From Balneolales bacterium (GTDB lineage: Bacteria; Bacteroidota; Rhodothermia; Balneolales; Natronogracilivirgulaceae), in contig SLQI01000194.1 in NCBI GenBank assembly GCA_007131535.1, positions 1-11,725 on the forward strand: 11,725 nucleotides of DNA, in the 5' to 3' direction. The notes under the pieces were generated by a model, which saw nothing but the letters and a program-made list of their open reading frames with translations, made no database searches and had not been told where the DNA came from. A program made the translations under genes and the position numbers. Of this stretch, positions 1 to 7,491 are shown in pieces; position 1 is the stretch's first letter, and every line of letters begins with the position of its first letter.

Positions 1-14
1 GCTAAAAGAAAAGT

Positions 15-206
15 ATGAGCAGAAATAATTTACATACCAAAGATTTTGCAGCTGAGCTTACCCGCTTGGGTAATCGTGGTGTGAGAAAAGCCCAGGAAGA
101 AAACAGGAAGATGGGTCTTCCTAATGTCTATTCCAAGAACGGGAAAATTTATTATCAGCTTCCCAACGGGGAAATTACTACGAAAAAGCCTTCCTCTCTG
201 TCATGA
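15..206 (+). CDS. Small unrecognised protein, 63 aa
   Basis: The ATG follows an A/G-rich stretch (AAAGAAAAG) that could serve as a weak ribosome site. The product is 63 residues, hydrophilic and charged, with no signal peptide, membrane segment or cysteine. The N-terminal half (about residues 5-34) is rich in Lys, Arg and Glu and probably helical. The C-terminal half (about 35-55) has Gly, Asn and paired Tyr residues (KNGKIYYQLPNGEIT) typical of a short beta-hairpin. I have an impression that small proteins with this NGKIYYQLPNG-like tail occur in Bacteroidota-type genomes, sometimes near toxin-antitoxin genes, but I cannot assign a function. The next plus-strand start overlaps the stop as ATGA but encodes only seven codons, so no partner gene follows. 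The real-gene call rests on its coherent composition and clear start. Confidence 0.6.
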   Translation: MSRNNLHTKDFAAELTRLGNRGVRKAQEENRKMGLPNVYSKNGKIYYQLPNGEITTKKPSSLS

Positions 207-224
207 TCGACAGTCCGGTGTGCT

Positions 225-262
225 AAGCAAATCAAGCGGTCGCGTTTGGGCTTTGTTTTTTT
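225..262 (+). terminator. Weak terminator-like hairpin after the small gene
   Basis: AAGC-AAA at 225-231 can pair with TTT-gg-GCTT at 245-253, with a two-base bulge. A T-rich tail with seven consecutive T follows at 256-262. The position 19 bases after the small gene's stop suits a rho-independent terminator, but the stem is short and bulged. The left arm is shared with the longer inverted repeat 227-294, so the two folds exclude each other. Confidence 0.3.
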
Positions 263-294
263 ACTTCAAATACATAACCGCACCGCTTATTTGC
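227..294. repeat. 13-bp inverted repeat with 41-bp spacer
   Basis: GCAAATCAAGCGGT at 227-240 is complementary to ACCGCTTATTTGC at 282-294 apart from one bulged C, giving 13 paired bases around a 41-base spacer. It lies in the non-coding gap between the small plus-strand gene and the 3' end of cydC. No T-run follows it on the minus strand, so it does not look like the cydC terminator. Its role is unknown. Confidence 0.5.
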
Positions 295-352
295 CAAACC
301 GTTATGAGATGATCATCCCGACATCCCCCTAAAAACCACTCCCTAACTCCAC

Positions 353-2092
353 TCACCCACTCCCCGCTTCCAAATAATCCAGCTGCAAGCCAAGCATATC
401 CCGATACCATCCCTTTTGTGATATCAGCTCCTCGTGCGTGCCGGATTGTATTGGCTTGCCCTCTTTCAGGACGATGATGTTGTCGAATTGATCCATATCC
501 ACGAGCCGGTGGGTGATCCAGAGGACGGTTTTACTGCGGGTCAGTCTGCGGATTGTCTGCAACAGAGCCTGTTCGGTCAGGGTGTCGAGGTTTGCCGTCG
601 GCTCATCCAGGGCCCAGATGGAGGTGTTTTTGAGAATGGCGCGGGCCAGTGCCAGTCTTTGGCGTTCTCCGCCGCTCATGCTTTTGCCGTGCTCCCCTAT
701 CGGCGTATCAAGTCCATTCGGGAGATTTTGCACGAACTTTTCCATCTCCGCCATTTTCAAAGCATCCCGTAATTCGTCATCCGTGGCGCCGGGTCGGGCG
801 ATGGTGAGGTTGTTGCGCAGGGTATCGGTAAACAGGTAGGTTTGCTGATCCACAACGGATATGGCTTGCCTCAACGCTTCTTCGGGTATCCCGGTAAGCT
901 CCCGCCCGCCAATCCGGATTGCCCCGCTTGTGGGTTGATAGAATTTCATCAACAAATTCAGCAGTGTGCTTTTGCCGCTGCCGGTTGGCCCCACCACAGC
1001 CGTGTGCAAACCTTCCGGAATCACCAGGCTGAAATCCCGAAGTATGGTCCGATGATCATACCCGAACGTAACCCCGGAGTATTCGATATCACCTCCGACC
1101 AGCTTCTGATCCCCCTCCTCTGCCGATGCCTCCTCACTCTGTTTCGGGTTGATCAAATCGAGTAACTTATCCGCGGCCTTTTCGGTTGATTCGAGATATT
1201 GAAACGCCGTGCCCAGGTTTTGCGTAGCCTCAAATGATCCCATAACCGCAAGCAGGATCATCGCCACCATCACCCCGGAAAGATCGCCGCTTATCACTAA
1301 CGGTACGGTTACCAGCAGCGCGACAAACACGGCGGCATACTGCATTCCGTTGGCAAGAGTATCCTGAAGGCCGGTAATCCGGGACTGTTTGCGGTCGAGC
1401 TCAGCCAGCTGCTCATGTAACTTCTGCCGCTCTTCGAGCTGACTCTGCTGAAGTCCGAACAGGCGGGATTCTTCGATTCCCTGCACCCCCTCTACAATCC
1501 GGTGGTACAGTTTTCCGCGAAGTTCAACCTGTTTCTTTCCGTATCCTTTCGCAAGCCGGTGCGTGAGCAGAGGTACACCGGCGCCGTTTAAGGTCAGCAG
1601 CAGGAATGCCGCCAACGCCGCCCACGGATTAAAGTGATACAAAAAGAACGTCGTGGCCCCGATCACTACGATCGCAACTACGACCGGCGCGACAACCCGC
1701 ACATAGAAATTTTGCAGCTCATCCACATCCGAGGTGATGGATGACAGCAACTCCGCCGACTGGTACCCGGTGAGCTTCTGTGCCGGCTGCCGGACCAGTT
1801 TGCCGAAAAACCAGCTGCGCATATTCATCAACAGACGAAATGTAATGTCATGCGAAAGCAGCCTTTCGGAATATCGCAGCACGGCTCTTGAAATCCCGAA
1901 GAAACGGACTGAGACGATGATCACCATCAAATCCAGAATGGGGGGCTGCAGCGCGGCCGCGGATATCAGATAACCGGATGATGCCAGCAGTCCCACACCG
2001 GCGAGGACGGTACCGGCTCCCAGCAATATCGCCGCCAGAACCCGCCATCGGTAGGCATTCAGAAAACCGGTAAGCTGTAATAAGGTGGTCAT
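353..2092 (-). CDS. cydC: CydC, ABC exporter subunit for cytochrome bd assembly
   Basis: CydC is one half of the heterodimeric CydDC ABC exporter in the inner membrane. In model bacteria it moves cysteine and/or glutathione outward, has been linked to haem handling, and is needed to mature cytochrome bd. The 579-residue protein has an N-terminal membrane domain (about 1-310) with the CydC-typical stretches GLLASSGYLISAAAL near 34-48 and RFFGISRAVLRYSERLLSHD near 63-82. An ATPase domain follows: Walker A GPTGSGKS at 368-375, Q-loop DQQ near 415, signature MSGGE at 472-476, Walker B ending in LDE at 495-497 and the switch histidine H528. All catalytic motifs are intact. Its ATG overlaps the cydD stop as ATGA, implying translational coupling. 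Family length is normal. The CydC/CydD assignment rests on motif recall and gene order. Confidence 0.93.
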   Translation of the reverse strand: MTTLLQLTGFLNAYRWRVLAAILLGAGTVLAGVGLLASSGYLISAAALQPPILDLMVIIVSVRFFGISRAVLRYSERLLSHDITFRLLMNMRSWFFGKLVRQPAQKLTGYQSAELLSSITSDVDELQNFYVRVVAPVVVAIVVIGATTFFLYHFNPWAALAAFLLLTLNGAGVPLLTHRLAKGYGKKQVELRGKLYHRIVEGVQGIEESRLFGLQQSQLEERQKLHEQLAELDRKQSRITGLQDTLANGMQYAAVFVALLVTVPLVISGDLSGVMVAMILLAVMGSFEATQNLGTAFQYLESTEKAADKLLDLINPKQSEEASAEEGDQKLVGGDIEYSGVTFGYDHRTILRDFSLVIPEGLHTAVVGPTGSGKSTLLNLLMKFYQPTSGAIRIGGRELTGIPEEALRQAISVVDQQTYLFTDTLRNNLTIARPGATDDELRDALKMAEMEKFVQNLPNGLDTPIGEHGKSMSGGERQRLALARAILKNTSIWALDEPTANLDTLTEQALLQTIRRLTRSKTVLWITHRLVDMDQFDNIIVLKEGKPIQSGTHEELISQKGWYRDMLGLQLDYLEAGSG

Positions 2093-3861
2093 AGTTGAAC
2101 TCCCGGATTAGCTTGAATCAACTGCCGATACATATTGTTGGACTGAACCAGCTGCCGGTGCGTGCCGGTGCCGGAGACTTTTCCCTCTTCGAGTACTACA
2201 ATGCGGTCGGCATTATAGACGGTGGAGAGCCGGTGGGCAATGATCAGTACCGTCCGGTTTTTGAAAAGCCGTTGCAGCGCGAGGGAGATTTTATGCTCGC
2301 TTTCGGGGTCCAGGGCGGAAGAAGGTTCATCGAGAATAATAATCGGCGCGTCTTTGAGAAACGCCCGGGCGATGGACAGCCGCTGACGCTCTCCCCCGCT
2401 CAGCCTTACCGCTCCTTCTCCGGCACGGGTTTGATACCCCTGCGGCAGAGCGGAAATAAACTCATGCGCTTCCGCCTGTTTCGCGGCCGCCACAATGTCC
2501 TCATACGGGGCATCCGGGCGGGCAATTTTCAGGTTGCCGTAAATCGTGTCATCAAACAGCCAGACTTGCTGGTTTACAGCGGCTATTTGCTGCAGCCACT
2601 GACCTTCGTCGAGTAAATCCAGCGGCATTCCATTGATAATAATCTGTCCGTGCTGCGGGGTGAGTTCGCGGGTGATCAACCGGAGCAGCGTAGTCTTGCC
2701 GGATCCGCTGCGCCCCACCAGTGCCGTTGTCCGTCCCTCCTCAACGGTGAACGTGCAATCCTGCAACACCGGTTTGGTACTGTTCGGATAGACCGCCGAT
2801 ACCCCCTGAAAATGAATGGCGAACGGAGCATTGGGGACGGAAATCGCCGGCTCCTGACGCTCTTCCGGCTCCGGAGTATCCAGTATTTCGAAGATTCTGC
2901 CGGCGGCCTCGGTGCCTTCCATCCCGGCGTGATGCTGCGCTCCGAACATCCGGAACGGCAGGTAGTATTCGGGGGCAAGCAGCAGGACGAATAACCCCAG
3001 CTGAAATCCTATAAACCCTTCCACCAGCCTGATCCCGATTTCTACAGCCACAAGCGCGGTTGCGATCGAGGCAAACAGTTCCAGTACCAGTCCGGATAAA
3101 AACGCGATCTTCAACACTCCCATCGTAGTTGAGCGGAAGCGGTCACTGATGGTTTCGATCTCATGCTGTTTGGTTTCGGTTTGATTGAATAGCTTCAGTG
3201 TTCTGAGGCCCTGAACCGAATCCAGGAAATGACTGCTCAGCCTCGAAAGAACGGACCACTGCTTTTGGGTTTGTTCCTGCGCCTTCATCCCGATAAGGGT
3301 CATAAATACAGGTATGAGCGGACCGGTGATGACGAGAATCAACCCGCTGAGCCAATCGATATAGAGGACGAATAATGCAATGATGACCGGCACGATCATC
3401 ATGTGGATTCCGGCCGGTAAGAAACGGGCGTAGTAGTCGTCCAGTTTTTCAACACCTTCCACCGCCGTAGCCGCAAGCTCCCCGCTTTGCTGCCGTCCGG
3501 CCCAGGCGGGACCGAGTTTGCTGATTTTTTCACTCAGATCATTGCGGAGCCGCTCTTTTAACGCGGAAGCCGCTTTTTGCGCCAATACCTCTGAAAACCA
3601 GAACAGCACTCCCCGAAACATCATGGCGCCGGCAAGGATCAGCAGCACCGGCATGATATCCGGGATGGCTTTATCCCCCATAAAAACGGCATCCACCACC
3701 GTGCTGAGGCCGTACATCATCACAACAATGGCAGCCGCCGTTATCAAGCTGAGCAGCCCGATAGCTATCCATACCGGCTTAACCCGTAAGCCATACCTAA
3801 ACAGCCGCCGGTGATTCAGGTTATACTCGGCTTGTCGCTCTTTGCTAAATTCCGGTCTCAC
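2089..3861 (-). CDS. cydD: CydD, ABC exporter subunit for cytochrome bd assembly
   Basis: CydD is the partner of CydC in the thiol-reductant exporter required for cytochrome bd assembly. The 590-residue protein has a six-helix-type membrane domain (hydrophobic stretches near 28-58, 68-90, 148-190 and 250-300) and an ATPase domain. That domain has Walker A GRSGSGKT at 383-390, Q-loop NQQVWLF near 430-436, signature LSGGE at 487-491, Walker B IIILDE at 507-512 and switch H543. The sequence LLAPEYYLPFRMFGAQHHAGMEG near 294-316 is a CydD hallmark. Translation must start at GTG 3861: the only other upstream in-frame option before a stop is ATT, and the next methionine is deep in the domain. A terminator separates it from cydB, and a 17-bp dyad lies 16-32 bases upstream, suggesting that cydDC can be transcribed separately from cydAB. 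Confidence 0.93.
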   Translation of the reverse strand: MRPEFSKERQAEYNLNHRRLFRYGLRVKPVWIAIGLLSLITAAAIVVMMYGLSTVVDAVFMGDKAIPDIMPVLLILAGAMMFRGVLFWFSEVLAQKAASALKERLRNDLSEKISKLGPAWAGRQQSGELAATAVEGVEKLDDYYARFLPAGIHMMIVPVIIALFVLYIDWLSGLILVITGPLIPVFMTLIGMKAQEQTQKQWSVLSRLSSHFLDSVQGLRTLKLFNQTETKQHEIETISDRFRSTTMGVLKIAFLSGLVLELFASIATALVAVEIGIRLVEGFIGFQLGLFVLLLAPEYYLPFRMFGAQHHAGMEGTEAAGRIFEILDTPEPEERQEPAISVPNAPFAIHFQGVSAVYPNSTKPVLQDCTFTVEEGRTTALVGRSGSGKTTLLRLITRELTPQHGQIIINGMPLDLLDEGQWLQQIAAVNQQVWLFDDTIYGNLKIARPDAPYEDIVAAAKQAEAHEFISALPQGYQTRAGEGAVRLSGGERQRLSIARAFLKDAPIIILDEPSSALDPESEHKISLALQRLFKNRTVLIIAHRLSTVYNADRIVVLEEGKVSGTGTHRQLVQSNNMYRQLIQANPGVQL

Positions 3862-3876
3862 AGCAATACATTAATA

Positions 3877-3893
3877 AGTGTCTCAATGACACT
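3877..3893 (-). promoter_or_regulatory. 17-bp dyad upstream of cydD, possible operator
   Basis: AGTGTC-TCAAT-GACACT is a perfect 6-bp inverted repeat with a five-base centre, lying 16-32 bases before the GTG of cydD and after the cydAB terminator. Its size and symmetry suit a dimeric regulator, and the position would let it control a cydDC-specific transcript. It does not match the FNR consensus. No promoter boxes are clear enough to call. A 5'-UTR hairpin is an alternative reading. Confidence 0.4.
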
Positions 3894-3910
3894 ATGAGTT
3901 TATTTGGTGG

Positions 3911-3946
3911 AAAAAAATCAGAAGTGCGGGTTTCACCCCGCACTTC
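3911..3946 (-). terminator. Intrinsic terminator of cydAB
   Basis: GAAGTGCGGG at 3921-3930 pairs perfectly with CCCGCACTTC at 3937-3946 around a six-base loop. Read on the minus strand, the GC-rich 10-bp stem is followed by TGA and then seven T (3917-3911). It starts about 33 bases after the cydB stop. This is a textbook rho-independent terminator for cydAB, allowing partial or no read-through into cydDC. Confidence 0.9.
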
Positions 3947-3978
3947 AGCAATTGTTGATTATAGGATGTGTGCAGTGC

Positions 3979-4992
3979 TTAATCCCGTGGTATGGCATCA
4001 CGGGTAACTCTTTGACGAAAGACCCAATAACTCCAACCCTGATAGGCCAGGATGATCGGCACAAAGATCAGAGCTACAAAAGACATAATGGTAAGTGTTA
4101 AATCCGAAGACGATGCATTGTAGACCGTCAGGTGAAAATCCTCCGAAAGGCTGGAAGGCATCACAACCGGATACAGACCCTGAAACGCTACTATCGTTCC
4201 GAACACAATGGTGGCGCCTGTTGCCGCGAATGCCCAGCCGAACCGGTAAATCTGCATGAAAACAAACGCTGCAATAAACGCTACAATGGTGATCATCGGC
4301 AATGTGCCGGGTATCAGTCCGAGTTCCTCAAAGAGGACGGTGTGGCGATATCCGAGCGCGGCGAACAGGAGCAATACCAGGCCGGCGGGCGCCCACATAG
4401 CGCGGGCTACTTTTTCCACTCTTTCTTTCATCTCTCCGGTGGTACGCAAGCTCAGAAACAGCGCTCCGTGCAGGGTAAACATGATCAGCGAAACCAATCC
4501 GCCCAGCAGAGCATACGGATTGAGGAGTGCAGCCAGGGTGCCGGTGAAATTCATGTCGTCGCCAATAGGCAGCCCCATCACAATGTTGGTAAGAGCTACA
4601 CCCCAGAGAAAAGCCGGAACGGCGCTTCCCCAGAACACAAACTGATCGGCGGTTACCCTCCACCAGCGTTCTTTTAGTTTACTTCGAAATTCAAACCCTA
4701 CCGCCCGAACAATCAGCGCCAGCAAAATGAGAAAAAGCGGCAGGTAAAACCCGCTGAACATGGTCGCATACCAGTGAGGGAAGGCGGCGAACATCGCTCC
4801 GCCCGCTGTAATAAGCCATACTTCGTTCGCATCCCAGAATGGTCCGATCGTATTCAGCGTTACACGGCGGTCTACTTCATCCCGGCTGACGAACGGCATC
4901 AGGATGCCGACTCCGAAATCAAAGCCTTCCAGGAAAAAATAGCCGATGAACAGAACGGCGATCAGTATAAACCAAATAGTTTGCAGATCCAT
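3979..4992 (-). CDS. cydB: CydB, cytochrome bd ubiquinol/menaquinol oxidase subunit II
   Basis: CydB is the second large subunit of the membrane-bound bd-type terminal oxidase, which oxidises quinol and reduces oxygen to water with high oxygen affinity. The 337-residue protein is strongly hydrophobic with about eight to nine membrane helices. The N-terminus carries the family pattern FLEGFDFGVG at about 20-29 and GPFWDANEVWLITAGGAMFAAFP near 50-72, both highly conserved in CydB. Length is within the normal range for non-proteobacterial CydB. It begins 14 bases after the cydA stop, so the two are surely co-transcribed, and a strong terminator follows. No CydX/YbgT-like micro-protein is visible after it. 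Confidence 0.95.
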   Translation of the reverse strand: MDLQTIWFILIAVLFIGYFFLEGFDFGVGILMPFVSRDEVDRRVTLNTIGPFWDANEVWLITAGGAMFAAFPHWYATMFSGFYLPLFLILLALIVRAVGFEFRSKLKERWWRVTADQFVFWGSAVPAFLWGVALTNIVMGLPIGDDMNFTGTLAALLNPYALLGGLVSLIMFTLHGALFLSLRTTGEMKERVEKVARAMWAPAGLVLLLFAALGYRHTVLFEELGLIPGTLPMITIVAFIAAFVFMQIYRFGWAFAATGATIVFGTIVAFQGLYPVVMPSSLSEDFHLTVYNASSSDLTLTIMSFVALIFVPIILAYQGWSYWVFRQRVTRDAIPRD

Positions 4993-5006
4993 ACTCTAAT
5001 ACTTCC

Positions 5007-6377
5007 TTAATAGGTGTGTAAATTCGTTTCTACCCCCTCCTGCTCTTCAGGCGCGCCTTGTTTGCCGTAATAGTAAACAAGGTAAAATGCCGCCACGGCG
5101 AGGATACCGTATACAATGGTGAAGCCGATCATGGTAATCCAGATAGAGCTTTCAAAAACCGAGGGTGACACTCCGTCCGCAGTGAGCAGCAGCTCATAGA
5201 CTACCCAGGGCTGGCGTCCCATTTCGGCGACGATCCATCCTGCTGTATTGGCAACAAATGCCAGGAACATCATGATGATGGTAGCTTTTTGAAACCGGGT
5301 GTGCTGTTCCAGGGTGCCCCGCCACCACAGCCAGAGCCCGCGTATTGAAATGATGATAAACAAAAACCCGAGCCCCACCATAATTCTAAAGCTCCAATAA
5401 ACTATTGCGACCGGTGGGATGTAATCACCCGGACCGTGTTTTTCCTCCATTTCGGCCTGCAATTCATTCATACCCCTGACTTCACTGGTTAGATTGTTAT
5501 GAGCCAGAACGGAGAGCATATAGGGCAGCCTGACTTCTCTCATGCTGGTGCGCTCCTCCTGATCAATCAACGCAAACAGGGAGAAGCTGGCCGGTTCTTC
5601 GGTATCCCAAAGCCCCTCCATAGCGGCCATCTTCATGGGCTGAGTCTGCACGGTATCCTGAGCCTGATCATGGCCTGTGGTTGCAGTCAGAATACTGGCA
5701 ACTGCCGTAAATACCAGCGCAATTTTGGCGGATTTGAGGAAGATCTCGGTTTGCTGTTTTCGGATCATCATCCAGGCGCTCATGCCGAGTACAAATAATC
5801 CTCCGGTGATAAATCCGGCCAGGATAGTGTGCGGCATCTGCACGAGCAGACGTTCATTCAGCAGGATTGCCACAAAGTCGGCCAATTCGGCGCGACCTCC
5901 TACAATCTCGTAGCCAACGGGCACCTGCATCCAGGAGTTGGCCATCAAAATCCACACCGCGGATAAATTCGATGCGATGGCTACTAACCAGATACAAGCC
6001 AGGTGCACTGCTTTGGGCAGTCGATTCCACCCGAAGATCCAAAGCCCGAGAAACGTCGACTCAATAAAAAAGGCCATCAGAGCTTCGATAGCCAGCGGAA
6101 TTCCGAATATATCCCCCACGAATCGTGAATATTCGGACCAGTTCATGCCAAACTGAAATTCCTGAACGATTCCGGTAACGATGCCCAGCGTGAAAATAAT
6201 GACGAACAACTTCCCGAAATACTTGGTCAGCCGCTTATAATGAATGTCACCTGTGCGGTAGTAAAAAGACTGAAGAATAGCGACCAATACAGACAACCCC
6301 AGGGTAAGCGGCACAAAAATGAAATGATAGACCGTAGTAATTCCAAACTGCCAACGTGCCAGTTCCAGTGCTTCCAT
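5007..6377 (-). CDS. cydA: CydA, cytochrome bd oxidase subunit I
   Basis: CydA carries the three haems (b558, b595, d) and the quinol site of cytochrome bd oxidase in the inner membrane. At 456 residues it is of the short Q-loop type; the Escherichia coli protein is about 520. Visible key residues are H18 in TTVYHFIFVPLTLG (haem b595/d region), E98 and E106 in IEALMAFFIEST (proton path), H183 in HTILAGFITGG (b558 ligand position), the QPMKMAAMEG quinol-loop motif at 246-255, M333 in YWSFRIM (b558 ligand position) and GRQPW at 387-391. All are present, so the enzyme should be active. The ATG at 6375-6377 directly precedes the conserved ELARWQFG start. It is the first gene of the cyd cluster and lies downstream of a region with an FNR-like dyad, consistent with control by oxygen or redox state. 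Confidence 0.96.
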   Translation of the reverse strand: MEALELARWQFGITTVYHFIFVPLTLGLSVLVAILQSFYYRTGDIHYKRLTKYFGKLFVIIFTLGIVTGIVQEFQFGMNWSEYSRFVGDIFGIPLAIEALMAFFIESTFLGLWIFGWNRLPKAVHLACIWLVAIASNLSAVWILMANSWMQVPVGYEIVGGRAELADFVAILLNERLLVQMPHTILAGFITGGLFVLGMSAWMMIRKQQTEIFLKSAKIALVFTAVASILTATTGHDQAQDTVQTQPMKMAAMEGLWDTEEPASFSLFALIDQEERTSMREVRLPYMLSVLAHNNLTSEVRGMNELQAEMEEKHGPGDYIPPVAIVYWSFRIMVGLGFLFIIISIRGLWLWWRGTLEQHTRFQKATIIMMFLAFVANTAGWIVAEMGRQPWVVYELLLTADGVSPSVFESSIWITMIGFTIVYGILAVAAFYLVYYYGKQGAPEEQEGVETNLHTY

Positions 6378-6535
6378 AAACAGCCAATGGTTATTTAAAT
6401 AATTTTGAAGTGGCGGTAATTTAAATCAGATCTGAATATATGATTATGAGTTAGATCAGGTTTAAATATGATTTTCATCAGGTTTTGGTTCAGCAGCGCC
6501 ATCCCCATCTTCATGATTATTTGATGCCATGCCCC
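6378..6535 (-). promoter_or_regulatory. cydA upstream control region with FNR-like dyad
   Basis: Several symmetrical elements lie within 110 bases of the cydA start. TGAT-TTTC-ATCA at 6469-6480 matches the core of an FNR-type site (TTGAT-N4-ATCAA) but lacks the outer T and A. ATCAGGTTT occurs twice, at 6455-6463 and 6477-6485, a 22-bp step or about two helical turns. TCAGATCTGA at 6426-6435 and TTATTTAAATAA at 6391-6402 are perfect palindromes. No unambiguous promoter boxes can be named. The elements are seen directly; that they control cydAB is inferred. Confidence 0.4.
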
Positions 6536-6576
6536 TTCGGGTTGGTCTATCCAAACTTGTAGTTATTTATAATGTT
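6536..6576. repeat. 41-bp direct repeat, copy A (cydA side of the toxin-antitoxin pair)
   Basis: This segment matches 7492-7532 at 34 of 41 positions, in the same orientation and without gaps. The best part is TCCAAACTTGTA, identical in both. Both copies keep the small dyad TTGG-N5-CCAA. It lies 159-199 bases before the cydA start and downstream of vapC. Confidence 0.75.
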
Positions 6577-6735
6577 TGTACCGGGCTAAGAAAGGGTTTA
6601 ATCCCGGTTTTGCATCTATTGTTCCGGGGATACCATTTTTTATTACCGTGATCCGCACGGATAGGAAGATCGGGGGGGTACGTTGAATAAACACTATTTT
6701 ATGTGATGATGCAGCCGATCAACACGAAACTATTG
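6577..6735. other. Gene-free strip between repeat copy A and vapC
   Basis: No open frame of note. ACCGGG at 6580-6585 and CCCGGT at 6603-6608 form a 6-bp inverted repeat with a 17-base loop. CCGTG at 6646-6650 and CACGG at 6656-6660 form a compact hairpin. Neither is followed by a T-run on the minus strand, so neither is a convincing vapC terminator. A run of seven G lies near 6672. Confidence 0.5.
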
Positions 6736-7137
6736 CTATCCTTCGCCTAATGGATATTGAAGCAGGTCCAGACCAGGTATAAACTGATAATGCTTTTGAT
6801 TCTTGCTGATCATTATTTCGCTACCTTCAATTGCTGTTGAAGCAATCAACATATCATTAATTTCAACCCCATGGCTGGACCTAAATTTTTTCATTAACTC
6901 AAATGCCCGTTCTGAGATCGATTTTGATATAAACCGGATGCGTAATTCGGCAATCAGCTCTTCTACTTTATTTATATCTCGCTTGCTTCTGCAGCCCGTA
7001 TACAACTCCATCGCGGTGATGACGCTTATCGTCAGCTCATAGTTCTCTTCAAGTATTGAAATTGATTCAACAGCGTCTTCTCTATCAAGGCCAAAATCGA
7101 TCAGAATATCTGTATCAATGACTACCGGCTGAGCCAT
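6736..7137 (-). CDS. vapC: VapC-type PIN-domain ribonuclease toxin
   Basis: This 133-residue protein is a single PIN domain, the magnesium-dependent RNase fold of VapC toxins, which cleave tRNA or other RNA when the antitoxin is lost. The acidic active-site residues are visible: D8 in VVIDTDILID, E44 in TAMELYTG and D95 in EINDMLIASTAI. The C-terminal motif reads SKNQKHYQFIPGL near 111-123. Here His replaces the Asp of the more usual N-x-x-D-F pattern, a variant known in FitB-like VapC proteins. Length is normal and the gene is intact. The start lies seven bases after the antitoxin stop, so the two form one operon. The pair is bracketed by 41-bp direct repeats and is AT-richer than the cyd genes, which suggests acquisition. 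The specific RNA target cannot be told from sequence. Confidence 0.88.
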   Translation of the reverse strand: MAQPVVIDTDILIDFGLDREDAVESISILEENYELTISVITAMELYTGCRSKRDINKVEELIAELRIRFISKSISERAFELMKKFRSSHGVEINDMLIASTAIEGSEIMISKNQKHYQFIPGLDLLQYPLGEG

Positions 7138-7144
7138 ATGCTAT

Positions 7145-7384
7145 TTAGTTTGCCCAGCGGCTTTTACGAAGCTCACGCACCCATTTTGTGCTGTCCTGTA
7201 GATCATCACGATCTTTCCATACCCCTCTGAATGAATTTTTAAGAATGGACTTTTTCTTAGGTATATCTGTTTCCTCAGATTTTTGGATATACTTTTGGGC
7301 AAGAAATTCGACAAAGTCTGCCGCTTCTTGTCGGGCTTCAGAAGGAAGCTTCTTGATCTGTTTTATGAGTTCTTCTTCAGACAT
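7145..7384 (-). CDS. VapB-like antitoxin (DUF2281-type)
   Basis: This 79-residue charged protein is encoded immediately before the PIN toxin, the usual antitoxin position. The N-terminal part (about 1-35, EELIKQIKKLPSEARQEAAD then FVEFLAQKY) is a helical pattern typical of the DUF2281 family, whose members are often VapC partners. The C-terminal part (about 50-77) holds the F-G-V-W-K-D-R-D-D ... W-V-R-E-L-R pattern found in antitoxin tails that wrap the PIN active site, with Arg and Trp positions likely to insert there. It should bind and silence the toxin and repress its own operon. The dyad GCTGTT-TT-AACAGC 38-51 bases upstream is the likely operator. The antitoxin role is inferred from position and pattern. 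Confidence 0.8.
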   Translation of the reverse strand: MSEEELIKQIKKLPSEARQEAADFVEFLAQKYIQKSEETDIPKKKSILKNSFRGVWKDRDDLQDSTKWVRELRKSRWAN

Positions 7385-7421
7385 ATCGTAATTTAGTTAA
7401 TCACCATCACTTGTAAAAACG

Positions 7422-7435
7422 GCTGTTTTAACAGC
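7422..7435 (-). promoter_or_regulatory. Dyad upstream of the antitoxin gene, likely operator
   Basis: GCTGTT-TT-AACAGC is a 6-bp perfect inverted repeat with a two-base centre, 38-51 bases before the antitoxin ATG. Type II antitoxins commonly bind such short dyads at their own promoter. The symmetry is seen; the binding is inferred. Confidence 0.45.
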
Positions 7436-7491
7436 GGAGTATAACTACTAAATATGGCCTGTAAATGGCAATTGTAGTTGCAAAAAAAAAG

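Noticed and set aside
203..226. ATGA-overlapped start after the small gene
   Set aside because: It encodes only seven residues before TAA, too short to call a gene or a clear toxin remnant.
124..312. 62-codon plus-strand frame overlapping the small gene
   Set aside because: It overlaps the better 63-residue gene in another frame, and its composition is not protein-like past residue 30.
434..1165. Plus-strand frames antisense to cydC
   Set aside because: They mirror the highly conserved cydC coding frame and show no domain of their own.
6541..6587. Integron attC-like site at repeat copy A
   Set aside because: The GTTGGTC segment does not fit the GTTRRRY core rule, no matching inverse core was found, and no integrase is present.
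6580..6608. ACCGGG/CCCGGT hairpin as vapC terminator
   Set aside because: The loop is 17 bases and no T-run follows on the minus strand, so it does not fit intrinsic termination.
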